Source: Lachnospiraceae bacterium (GTDB lineage: Bacteria > Bacillota > Clostridia > Lachnospirales > Lachnospiraceae). Taken from it: a stretch of DNA of 37,334 bases. The DNA lies in contig JALEWA010000111.1 in NCBI GenBank assembly GCA_022788085.1, forward strand, positions 1-37,334, read 5' to 3'. Shown here piece by piece: positions 25,674 through 33,699 of the stretch. The position numbers and the translations under genes are program-made. Numbering within the stretch: position 1 is the stretch's first letter; the number at the start of each line of letters is the position of its first letter. A model generated the notes under the pieces. That model was given only the letters and a program-made list of their open reading frames with translations. It did no database searches and was not told where the DNA came from.

Positions 25674-26981
25674 CTATCCATATAATTTACGCTTATCGAT
25701 GACTCTGACTGCCTTACCTTCACTTCTTGTGATGGATTTCGGCTCTACCAGATGAACCTTTGCCTGTATACCAAGCATAGCCTTAAGGGAAGCAACAAGC
25801 TGCTTTTCTTTCTCTGAAATCTTTCCAAGACTATCAGAGAACATCTCCTGAGACATTTCTACATTAATATCAAAGGTATCTGTATTGTTCACACGGTCAA
25901 CGATAATCTGATAATTTGGTGTCATACCTTCATTCAACAATACTGTTTCAATCTGTGACGGGAATACATTAACACCACGGATAATCAGCATATCATCACT
26001 TCTGCCTAATGGCTTTGTCATCTTAATATGTGTTCTTCCGCAAGAGCATTTCTTTCTGGAAAGAATACATAAATCCTTGGTACGGTAACGAAGTAATGGG
26101 AAAGCTTCCTTGGTAATACTGGTAAATACTAATTCACCCTTTTCTCCCTCCGGAAGCACCTCTCCTGTTTCCGGATTGATGATTTCTGCAATAAAATGGT
26201 CTTCGTTGATGTGCATTCCTGACTGCTCCTCACATTCAAATGCAACACCGGGACCACTTGTCTCAGTCAGGCCGTAAATATCATATGCCTTGATTCCCAG
26301 CTTGTTCTCAATATCATGACGCATCTCTTCTGTCCATGCTTCCGCACCAAAGATACCAGCCTTCAGCTTTATCTGATCCCTTACGCCTCTTTCTTCGATA
26401 GACTCACCAAGATAAGCCGCATAAGAAGGTGTACAGCAAAGGATAGTAGATTCCAAGTCTACCATGAACTGTATCTGTCTCTCTGTATTACCGGAAGACA
26501 TAGGAATCGTAAGAGATCCTACTTTGTGAGAACCGCCATTTAAACCCGCTCCTCCTGTGAAAAGGCCATAACCATAGGCTACCTGCACAACATCTTCATC
26601 TGTTCCCCCTGCTGCTGTAATCGCACGGGCACAGCAATCCTCCCATAAATCAATATCATGTTGTGTATAAAAAGCTACGACTCTTCTTCCTGTTGTTCCA
26701 CTTGTAGACTGAATACGAACACAATCCTTTAAAGGCTTTGCAAGAAGTCCGTATGGATATGCCTCCCTCAGATCATCCTTTGTCAAAAAAGGAAGCTTAT
26801 GTAGATCTTCAATTCCCTTAATATCGTCCGGTGTAACACCCTTCTCTTCCATCTTTTTGCGATAATAAGGAACATTCTCCCATACATGCTTTACCTGTTT
26901 TACCAGACGCTCACTTTGGAGTGCCTTAAGCTGTTCTACCGGCATTGTTTCAATCTCCGGCTGATAATACCTTTTTGCCAT
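25674..26981 (-). CDS. paaK: PaaK-type arylacetate-CoA ligase (cassette 2)
   Basis: A 435-residue, full-length phenylacetate-CoA ligase family enzyme. Motifs are QSTSGTTGRRV (phosphate loop), the GYGLFTGGAGLN substrate region, DIYGLTETSGPG (adenine motif), LLRYRTKDLCIL, the Cys cluster KKCSCGRTH, GRSDDMLIIRGVNVFPSQIE (hinge), and a C-terminal Lys in SEGKAVRVIDKR. It activates arylacetates or works in reverse on the arylacetyl-CoA made by the IOR encoded just upstream. The start has AAGGTAAGG upstream. Residues 1-20 are present here but absent from the cassette 1 paralogue. Confidence 0.92.
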   Translation of the reverse strand: MAKRYYQPEIETMPVEQLKALQSERLVKQVKHVWENVPYYRKKMEEKGVTPDDIKGIEDLHKLPFLTKDDLREAYPYGLLAKPLKDCVRIQSTSGTTGRRVVAFYTQHDIDLWEDCCARAITAAGGTDEDVVQVAYGYGLFTGGAGLNGGSHKVGSLTIPMSSGNTERQIQFMVDLESTILCCTPSYAAYLGESIEERGVRDQIKLKAGIFGAEAWTEEMRHDIENKLGIKAYDIYGLTETSGPGVAFECEEQSGMHINEDHFIAEIINPETGEVLPEGEKGELVFTSITKEAFPLLRYRTKDLCILSRKKCSCGRTHIKMTKPLGRSDDMLIIRGVNVFPSQIETVLLNEGMTPNYQIIVDRVNNTDTFDINVEMSQEMFSDSLGKISEKEKQLVASLKAMLGIQAKVHLVEPKSITRSEGKAVRVIDKRKLYG

Positions 26982-27059
26982 TTTGTAACCCTTACCTTTC
27001 TCCCTTTTCTATATTACCACAGAGCATAATCACTTATGCCCTGCATAACAAACCATACT

Positions 27060-27629
27060 TTAGGCATTACGCCCCAATGCAAATGCCTTTTTATTCAATT
27101 CCAGGAACTTTGGAGGTACACATGCTTCCAGCGCTTCCATCCATGCTTCCTGTGTTGCATCAAAATATTTTGATAACCGTCCCATCAATACCAGATTTAC
27201 AGCCTTGCTGGATCCTGCCTGCATTGCCAAATCCAATGCGTCAATCGCATCAACATCTGCCCCTGCTGCCTGCATCTTCTCCACAAGGTTCTCAGGATAC
27301 TGCGCTGCACCAATAATGACTGGCATTGGATCAATTTCCTGTGTGGACATGATAATTTTTCCGCCCTTTTTCAGATATGGCACCCATCTGGCTGCCTCTA
27401 GCTTTTCAAAGGAAATGATGAAATCTGCAGTACCCTTGTCAATGATTGGCGAATACACCTTTTCACCATATCTTACGTAAGTAACGACACTTCCACCTCT
27501 CTGACTCATTCCATGTACCTCAGAAACCTTTACATCATACCCCTGTGAAAGTAAAAGCTTTCCTAACATCTTACTTGCCAGCAGAGAGCCCTGTCCGCCG
27601 ACACCAACAATCATAATATTCTTAGTCAT
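27060..27629 (-). CDS. iorB: Indolepyruvate:ferredoxin oxidoreductase, beta subunit (cassette 2)
   Basis: A 189-residue IorB with GVGGQGSLLASKMLGKL and EVHGMSQRGGSVVTYVRYG, the same two family motifs as in cassette 1. The start at 27629 is chosen because GGAGGG lies 8 bases upstream and because the homology begins there; the frame extends back to 27680 inside iorA. The ATG overlaps the iorA stop as ATGACTAA, an 8-base overlap identical in geometry to cassette 1, indicating coupled translation and a fixed subunit ratio. Confidence 0.92.
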   Translation of the reverse strand: MTKNIMIVGVGGQGSLLASKMLGKLLLSQGYDVKVSEVHGMSQRGGSVVTYVRYGEKVYSPIIDKGTADFIISFEKLEAARWVPYLKKGGKIIMSTQEIDPMPVIIGAAQYPENLVEKMQAAGADVDAIDALDLAMQAGSSKAVNLVLMGRLSKYFDATQEAWMEALEACVPPKFLELNKKAFALGRNA

Positions 27630-29361
27630 TCTCATTGCCCTCCAATGCTCCAAATGCACATAACTGCTGACATACGCCACAGCCTACACAAAGAGTAGAA
27701 TCAATGGTTGCCTTCTTATCCTTCATACTGATTGCAGGACAACCAAGCTTCATACATTTTGTACAACCCTTACACTTTTCAGGATTGCATTTAATTGCAG
27801 GCTTTGCCTTTACTGTCTTTAAAAGTGCACATGGACGTCTGCTGATAATGATAGATGGCTCATTTACTGCCAGTTCTTCCTTAACCGCCTGATCAGTTTC
27901 TTCCAGGTTATATGGATCTACGACACGAACACGGTTAATGCCCATAGCTCTGCAAAGAGCCTCTAAATCTATTTTTCCGGCTGGATCTCCCTTAATATTG
28001 TAACCGGTAGTCGGATTCTGCTGATGACCTGTCATTCCTGTAATAGAATTATCTAAAATAATAACTGTCGAATTACTCTGGTTATATGCAATATTGGCAA
28101 GACCTGTCATACCGGAATGCATAAAAGTAGAATCACCAATTACAGCAACCGTCTTATTCTCACTCTCTGCACCAAGTGCTTTGTTAAATCCATGAATGGA
28201 GCTTACAGAAGCACCCATGCAGGCTGTTACTTCCATTGCACTAAGTGGGGCAACAGCACCCAGCGTATAGCATCCAATATCACCTAATACCGTACATTTA
28301 TTCTTAGATAATGTATAGAATAAACCACGATGAGGACAACCTGCACACATAACAGGAGGGCGAACCGGTATTGTTTCATCCAATGTGATTCCTTCCGGTA
28401 CTTCCTTTCCTAAAATTCCCGCAATCTGATTCTGTGAGAACTCATCCTCTAACGGCAATAAATCCTTGCCATTTACTTCGATTCCAATACTGTTACAATA
28501 TTCTTCAATAAATGGATCAAGCTCTTCTATTACGATAAGCTTTTCTACCCTGGATGCAAATTCCTGAATCATCTTCTTTGGAAGCGGCCATACCATACCA
28601 AGCTTTAAGATGCTTGCTTCCTCGCCATAAACTTCTTTTGCATACTGATAGCAGGTAGAAGATGTAATAATACCAAGCTTTGTTCCACCCATCTCGATTC
28701 TATTAAGTGGTGAGTTTTCCGCATACTCTGCCAGATCCCTTAATCTCTGTTCAACAACAGGATGCTTTTTCTTCGCATTACCGGGCATCATGACATTCTT
28801 TGCAATGTTCTTCTCATACGGTTTTACCGGTAACTCCACACGTTCAGAGGTCTCTACCACACTCTGGGAATGTGCAATCCTTGTACATGTCTTAATAAAT
28901 ACCGGTGTATCAAATTTCTCTGAGATTTCATAAGCAATCTTTGTATATTCCAGACATTCTGCAGAATCTGCCGGCTCCAGCATAGGAAGCTTTGCAGCTT
29001 TTGCATAATGACGTGAATCCTGTTCATTCTGGGAAGAATGCATACCCGGATCATCTGCTACTACGATCACCATTCCGGCATTAACCCCTATGTAGGAAAT
29101 GGTAAACAGAGGATCTGCTGCCACATTGAGTCCTACATGCTTCATACCACAAAAGCTTCTCTTGCCTGCAAGACTTGCGCCGAATGCAACCTCCATGGCA
29201 ACCTTTTCATTTGGTGCCCATTCACAGTACACCTCATCATATTTTGCTATCTCCTCCGTAACCTCAGTACTTGGTGTTCCGGGATAGCTGGAAACGACAC
29301 CACAACCAGCCTCATAAAGTCCTCTTGCGATTGCGGTGTTACCCAACATTAACTGTTTCAT
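27622..29361 (-). CDS. iorA: Indolepyruvate:ferredoxin oxidoreductase, alpha subunit (cassette 2)
   Basis: A 579-residue IorA. The order is as in cassette 1: VSSYPGTPSTEVTE, NEKVAMEVAFGAS, CAGCPHRGLFYTL, GDIGCYTLGAVAPL, GDSTFMHSGMTG and ILDNSITGMTGHQ for thiamine diphosphate, then two 4Fe-4S motifs (CKGCTKCMKLGCP and CVGCGVCQQLC). It is about 30 residues shorter than the cassette 1 protein and clearly diverged, so the two are old paralogues rather than a recent copy. AGGAAAGG precedes the ATG. The preceding AIM24-family gene ends only 17 bases upstream, so iorA is probably transcribed from the AIM24 promoter. Confidence 0.93.
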   Translation of the reverse strand: MKQLMLGNTAIARGLYEAGCGVVSSYPGTPSTEVTEEIAKYDEVYCEWAPNEKVAMEVAFGASLAGKRSFCGMKHVGLNVAADPLFTISYIGVNAGMVIVVADDPGMHSSQNEQDSRHYAKAAKLPMLEPADSAECLEYTKIAYEISEKFDTPVFIKTCTRIAHSQSVVETSERVELPVKPYEKNIAKNVMMPGNAKKKHPVVEQRLRDLAEYAENSPLNRIEMGGTKLGIITSSTCYQYAKEVYGEEASILKLGMVWPLPKKMIQEFASRVEKLIVIEELDPFIEEYCNSIGIEVNGKDLLPLEDEFSQNQIAGILGKEVPEGITLDETIPVRPPVMCAGCPHRGLFYTLSKNKCTVLGDIGCYTLGAVAPLSAMEVTACMGASVSSIHGFNKALGAESENKTVAVIGDSTFMHSGMTGLANIAYNQSNSTVIILDNSITGMTGHQQNPTTGYNIKGDPAGKIDLEALCRAMGINRVRVVDPYNLEETDQAVKEELAVNEPSIIISRRPCALLKTVKAKPAIKCNPEKCKGCTKCMKLGCPAISMKDKKATIDSTLCVGCGVCQQLCAFGALEGNEND

Positions 29362-29378
29362 TTTTATTCATCCTTTCC

Positions 29379-30263
29379 TTAGTTAAAGATATCCAATACA
29401 TCAGAAATTACATCAAATGCCTTTCCTGCCTTTTCAAGTGTTCCCTGATTCGTCTTACTCTGGCTCTGACCTGTTGAACTGCTGGAAGCAGCCGGATTAA
29501 TATTATAATCTGCAGCAGTTGGTGCAAGCAGAATCTTACCACTTCCACGGTATACATTGACAAGTCCTTCTCCGGATACTGCAGAGCCAAGCAGGCTTTT
29601 TCCTGACTTCTCAACGGTAAAATCCAAAGAACCTGACCATGCAACTGCCATATTGCCATCAATCTTCATGACATCGTTATCCAATACGACCTCAATCAAT
29701 TCTTCATAAGGGACATAGCACTCTAAAGCTGCAATTCCCTTTCCTGATAAGGAGAGATTAAACAATCCCTCACCACCTAAGACAGCTGAGGAAAGATTTG
29801 ATCTTGCCACAACTTTTTGCTGTAAAGAACTTTCACACGCAAGAAACAGTCCGTCGTCAAGTACAACCGTTCCCCACTCAGCTACATCAATCAGAACGAT
29901 ATAGCGATATGTAGGCTCCAACATCATTCTTCCTGTCCCCTGATAAATCGGTTTTACTGCACTTTCCTTCGTAACTGCGGAGCTTACCATCTTTCCAAGG
30001 AAATCACCAACACCCTTCACATTAGATGCCATATTCACATTTCCACTCATCCACTGCATAGCTCCTGCCTGAACAATATAGCTGCTATTACTCAAATCAA
30101 GCATAAGCTGTCTCTTTCTGACATTCATTTTAGATGCAAAGTAATGGTTTACGGCAGAGCTCGACGAAATACTAAGATCCTTTTCATGCTCTAGTACATG
30201 GAAATTGCCCATAGAAGCTATTTCCTTTAAATTCTTATTACTAAATATGCTGCTATCTACCAT
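29379..30263 (-). CDS. AIM24-family protein, second of a tandem pair
   Basis: A 294-residue protein of the AIM24 (PF01987) family, whose beta-rich fold is seen in bacteria, archaea and mitochondria and whose molecular role is not settled. Visible features are QAGAMQWMSGNVNM, GRMMLEPTYRYIVLIDVAEWG, VLDDGLFLACESS, GGEGLFNLSLSGKG and the glycine-rich SGEGLVNVYRGSGKILLAPT. A C-terminal Ser/Thr/Gln-rich tail (about 258-294) is absent from its upstream neighbour. The two proteins are very similar over residues 1-250, a tandem duplication. It is 12 bases from its neighbour and 17 bases from iorA, so all are in one operon. Confidence 0.88.
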   Translation of the reverse strand: MVDSSIFSNKNLKEIASMGNFHVLEHEKDLSISSSSAVNHYFASKMNVRKRQLMLDLSNSSYIVQAGAMQWMSGNVNMASNVKGVGDFLGKMVSSAVTKESAVKPIYQGTGRMMLEPTYRYIVLIDVAEWGTVVLDDGLFLACESSLQQKVVARSNLSSAVLGGEGLFNLSLSGKGIAALECYVPYEELIEVVLDNDVMKIDGNMAVAWSGSLDFTVEKSGKSLLGSAVSGEGLVNVYRGSGKILLAPTAADYNINPAASSSSTGQSQSKTNQGTLEKAGKAFDVISDVLDIFN

Positions 30264-30275
30264 TCTCTCTTCCCC

Positions 30276-31031
30276 CTATGCTGTTGGAGCCATCAGGATC
30301 TTACCGGTTCCACGATATACATTGACAAGTCCTTCTCCTGATACCGCAGAGCCAAGAAGACTCTTTCCTGATTTTTCAACTGTAAAGTTTAGTGAGCCTG
30401 ACCACGCAATTGCCATATTGCCATCAATCTTCACAACATCATCCTCAAGGTTAAAAACAATTAATTCTTCTTTTGGTACAGGGCTTTCCAATGCAGCAAT
30501 ACCCTTTCCAATTAAGGACAAATTGAACAATCCTTCACCACCCATAACTGCAGAGGAAAGATTTGTTCTAGCAACTGTTTTCTGCTGAAGAGTATCTTCA
30601 CAGGCAAGAAACAGTCCATCGTCAAGTACGATACTTCCCCATTCTGAAACATCCACCAATAATATATGTCTATAGGTAGGCTCAAGCATCATAACACCAT
30701 TTCCTCTATATATAGGCTTGACAGCTGTTTCTTTTGTTACCGCTGCACTTGCCATCTTTCCAAGGAAATTACCAACACCCTTAACACCTGTTTCCATATT
30801 CACATTACCAAGCATCCACTGCATAGCTCCTGCCTGTGTAATGCAGCCGCTTCCACCAAGCTCGACAAAAACCTGACGTTTTCTGACATTCATCTCAGAT
30901 GAAAAATATGCAGTAACAGCGTTTGCAGGATTTACACTTAAATCCTTTTCGTGCTCGAACACACGGAATGGCCCCATCTGCTCAATTACCTTCATATTAT
31001 TATTGTTTAAAAAATTATTAATTTGAAACAT
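30276..31031 (-). CDS. AIM24-family protein, first of a tandem pair
   Basis: A 251-residue AIM24 (PF01987) protein with the same block order as its paralogue: VFEHEKDLSVN, QAGAMQWMLGNVNM, GVMMLEPTYRHILLVDVSEWG, VLDDGLFLACEDT, GGEGLFNLSLIGKG and SGEGLVNVYRGTGKILMAPT, ending there without the low-complexity tail. No signal peptide or membrane helix is evident. It is the first gene of the operon AIM24-AIM24-iorA-iorB-paaK-ACT and has a recognisable promoter. A link between this family and aromatic pyruvate oxidation is not something I know to be described. RBS GAGGG. Confidence 0.88.
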   Translation of the reverse strand: MFQINNFLNNNNMKVIEQMGPFRVFEHEKDLSVNPANAVTAYFSSEMNVRKRQVFVELGGSGCITQAGAMQWMLGNVNMETGVKGVGNFLGKMASAAVTKETAVKPIYRGNGVMMLEPTYRHILLVDVSEWGSIVLDDGLFLACEDTLQQKTVARTNLSSAVMGGEGLFNLSLIGKGIAALESPVPKEELIVFNLEDDVVKIDGNMAIAWSGSLNFTVEKSGKSLLGSAVSGEGLVNVYRGTGKILMAPTA

Positions 31032-31073
31032 CGCTTTTCCCTCTCTTTTATATAAGTCAACATAACATGAATA

Positions 31074-31102
31074 ATTATACTACATTATGCACGATATGAG
31101 AA
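31074..31102 (-). promoter_or_regulatory. Promoter of the AIM24-IOR operon
   Basis: On the minus strand TTCTCA (31102-31097), 17 bases, TATAAT (31079-31074), about 40 bases upstream of the first AIM24 start codon. No other good promoter is seen before iorA of this cassette. Confidence 0.6.
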
Positions 31103-31125
31103 GATGTATTTTAAATTGTTCTGTC

Positions 31126-31190
31126 TAAAAAGCACAAAATGACAGGGAAATCATAGATAATCCCTGTCATTTTGTGCTTATCTTTTTTCT
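31126..31190. terminator. Strong terminator between the chemoreceptor region and the AIM24 operon
   Basis: A perfect 18-base stem (31131-31148 with 31161-31178) with a 12-base loop. On the minus strand it is followed by TTTTTAG; on the plus strand by TATCTTTTTTC. It starts at the stop codon of the chemoreceptor fragment and insulates the AIM24 promoter. Confidence 0.85.
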
Positions 31191-31680
31191 ATTTCCTTCA
31201 CTATTGGTTCAATCTGCGCAAACATATTGTCCATATCCTCAAACATAGAGCTCTTGGTTGTCCCCAGTTCATTTGCCTTCTTAATCTGTTCAAGAACCCT
31301 GTTACACTGGGCTTCTGTTTTGCCAAAAGAATGGCTCATAATATCAAGCTCATTCATAGAAGAACTGACTACCTCACCAATTTGCCTTTGCACTTCCTCT
31401 GCTCCACCGGCTGCATTAGAAATCTGATCAAACGTAGAATAGGTAGCCTCTACATTTTCCATGCTCTTTCCCAATGCTTCCTTCGAATTCGCAATACTTT
31501 GATTCATTTTCTGAGTGTCTTGTTCTACATCCTGAATACTTGTTCCTACCTTACCTGCAAGCTGCTTAATCCCATCTGCAAGCTTTCTGACCTGTTCTGC
31601 TACTACTGCAAAACCACGTCCCTGTTCTCCGGCTCTTGCAACCTCAATGGAAGCATTAATTCTACCTGTTATCTTCTTCC
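31178..31680 (-). pseudogene. Chemoreceptor (MCP) C-terminal fragment
   Basis: From about 31680 the minus strand reads GRINASIEVARAGEQGRGFA, then VVAEQVRKLADG, the conserved tip and descending arm of an MCP signalling domain, and stays open to the TAA at 31180-31178. The sensor, HAMP and ascending arm are missing, and there is no start codon with a ribosome site at the front. An ATG at 31507 would give only 109 residues of coiled coil. The fragment begins directly after the stop of the intact chemoreceptor, in the -1 frame relative to it. It is best explained as the remnant of a second, tandem MCP gene. Confidence 0.82.
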
Positions 31681-31683
31681 TGA

Positions 31684-33471
31684 CTATCTTATTCTTCCTG
31701 TACGTTTTGCTTCTTCATAATTATGTTGTGCGATTCTTATGAATTCCTCATCATTTTGTTTTTCAGGTGGTATATATGCTTTTCCGGGCTCTCTCTGTCG
31801 CAGATTAAACCTGCTCATTGCATCTCTTAATTTGTCCGCATTTTCATCTAACAGGTCACAGGAAGCCGCTGTTTCTTCACTGATTGCTGCATTTGCATCA
31901 ACCGCATCAGAAATGCTCTTTATATCATTCTCAAGCATATCCATCTGTTTTTTCTGAAGCTGACCGGCATCACTCATTTCATCATTAAACTTGTAAATTG
32001 CATCAATACTCTCCACAATTTTACCAAAGGTTTCTGAAGTCTCGTTGGTAATGACATTACCAATATTTGCCTTATTAATGGTATCCTCTATTAGCTGTCT
32101 GCTTTCTACTACGGCATTTGCACTTTGTGCTGCGAGACTTCCTACCTCGCTGGCAACTACAGCAAAACCTTTACCGGCTTCACCTGCTCTTGCAGCTTCA
32201 ATTGATGCATTCAGAGCAAGTAAGTTGGTCTGGTCTGCAATATCCTCAATGGTCTTAATCACTGCATAGATTTTATTGGAGGATTCTGAGATGTCCTCCA
32301 TTGCTTTAAGCAGCTGATCCATTTTTTCATTGCTGACTGCAACTTCTTCCTTAATTTCACCTGAAAGTTCCTTTGATTTTTCGATTTTTTCCACATTATT
32401 ATTAATCAGGTTTATCGTTTCCGTAACTGCTTCCCTAAAATCTGAAATACTTTGTATCTGCTGGGTACAGCTATTTGCAAGGGAATTGCTTGCATTGGCG
32501 ATGTCATCCGCACCATTGGCAACCATTTGCGCAATCTGTGTAATCTCATTGAACATAAGGTCATTGGTCTGAACCATTTTGTAAAGACTCTTGGAAAGGC
32601 TGTCCTTAGAAGAACGGATATTAACGAAAGCCGTCATATCACCTTCTGCAACTCGCTGTACAACATGAATGTTTTCCTTGATTCCCTTTGCCATAACCTG
32701 AAAAGCATCTATCATTTGATTGATTTCTTTAATATTTGTAGTTGTATCACTAAATTCCAACTCGTCAGAGCCTAATGACAGCTCTGCTGCCCAATCTGCT
32801 ACTGCATTAACTGGCTCTGCAATATCCTCAGCCAGCTTCTTTGAGGCTTTTCTAATTCTTCTTGGAGTGACAATTGAAAGAATCGTATTCACGATAAGTG
32901 CCAGAATAATCTGCACCTTAGCGCCCTTATAATTCAATGCTTCACGATCTGTATAGTAAGCTTTTACGATATCGATATTACTGGAAAATTCTTCATATGT
33001 CGTAGTTAATTTATGAATCACTTCCCTTGCCTTTTCCGGATCAGTCTGGAAGGATACACCTGCATTCTCATTGTATATTCTATGAATCTCATCATGTAAG
33101 CTCATAGCATTATTAAAAGCCTCTACCGCTTCATTATCCTTAATCTTAAATCCCTTATATGATGCTTCCCATTGAGCAAATGCACATTTATCTGTATCCG
33201 TCTCCTGCTTCATTTGACTACCCTCTGTAATGGAAATGACTGCGTCTGAAACCCATTCATTCTGATAAGATCTGGCATCTTCAATTCCTGAGGAGCTTTC
33301 TGCCAGACCTTTTATACATCTGGCAAAAAATCCGGATAATAAAAAGGCACATGCTGAAAAGACAACTAAGCCTAGCATAATCTTAATTAATAACTTATTA
33401 TTCGCTTCTATACTTTCGGCAATGGTAGTAGTTGTACTATTACTATTATTTTTGTTCTTATTTTCTTCCAT
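31684..33471 (-). CDS. Methyl-accepting chemotaxis protein
   Basis: A 595-residue chemoreceptor. TM1 is about 27-49, an extracytoplasmic four-helix-type sensor about 50-184, TM2 about 185-202, a HAMP-like region about 205-300, then a long cytoplasmic signalling coiled coil whose tip reads [28 protein letters not shown] in two conserved blocks. The sensor contains Cys96 and Trp101 (CAFAQW) and His126-x3-His130 (LHDEIH), an arrangement reminiscent of the CZB zinc-binding chemoreceptor domain, so zinc or a redox-linked ligand is possible. GGAGG precedes the ATG. The N-terminal 20 residues are Asn/Thr-rich. No chemotaxis kinase genes are in the window. Confidence 0.9.
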   Translation of the reverse strand: MEENKNKNNSNSTTTTIAESIEANNKLLIKIMLGLVVFSACAFLLSGFFARCIKGLAESSSGIEDARSYQNEWVSDAVISITEGSQMKQETDTDKCAFAQWEASYKGFKIKDNEAVEAFNNAMSLHDEIHRIYNENAGVSFQTDPEKAREVIHKLTTTYEEFSSNIDIVKAYYTDREALNYKGAKVQIILALIVNTILSIVTPRRIRKASKKLAEDIAEPVNAVADWAAELSLGSDELEFSDTTTNIKEINQMIDAFQVMAKGIKENIHVVQRVAEGDMTAFVNIRSSKDSLSKSLYKMVQTNDLMFNEITQIAQMVANGADDIANASNSLANSCTQQIQSISDFREAVTETINLINNNVEKIEKSKELSGEIKEEVAVSNEKMDQLLKAMEDISESSNKIYAVIKTIEDIADQTNLLALNASIEAARAGEAGKGFAVVASEVGSLAAQSANAVVESRQLIEDTINKANIGNVITNETSETFGKIVESIDAIYKFNDEMSDAGQLQKKQMDMLENDIKSISDAVDANAAISEETAASCDLLDENADKLRDAMSRFNLRQREPGKAYIPPEKQNDEEFIRIAQHNYEEAKRTGRIR

Positions 33472-33512
33472 GGTTTTTCCTCCATATTATTTATTATTGT
33501 TCTCATGTTTCA

Positions 33513-33541
33513 ATTATATATCGAATTGGCTGAATACACAA
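33513..33541 (-). promoter_or_regulatory. Promoter of the chemoreceptor gene
   Basis: On the minus strand TTGTGT (33541-33536), 17 bases, TATAAT (33518-33513), about 40 bases upstream of the ATG. This is a sigma-A pattern; a flagellar sigma-D promoter was looked for and not found. Confidence 0.5.
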
Positions 33542-33654
33542 GCTATCTTATTTAATATTCTGCTTATTAGTGCAATACATTATAATAATTTATATATTTT
33601 GTTTTTTATAAAAAAGCGTTTGCTTCCACTACGTTACAGCAATTTCCTATCACA

Positions 33655-33690
33655 CAAAAAAATGCCAGCAACATTTGTTACTGGCATTTT
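33655..33690 (-). terminator. Terminator of the oleate hydratase gene
   Basis: AAATGCCAGCAAC (33660-33672) pairs with GTTACTGGCATTT (33677-33689) with one mismatch. On the minus strand it is followed by a T-run (33660-33655). It lies just after the hydratase stop. Confidence 0.8.
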
Positions 33691-33699
33691 TAAACGATA

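Noticed and set aside
31178-31507. A genuine 109-residue coiled-coil protein starting at ATG 31507
   Set aside because: The frame continues upstream with conserved MCP tip sequence, so this ATG is internal to a truncated chemoreceptor rather than a gene start.
33472-33699. Flagellar sigma-D promoter for the chemoreceptor
   Set aside because: GCCAATTC is present, but the TAAA box is 20 bases away, outside the usual 14-16; a sigma-A pattern at 33513-33541 fits better.
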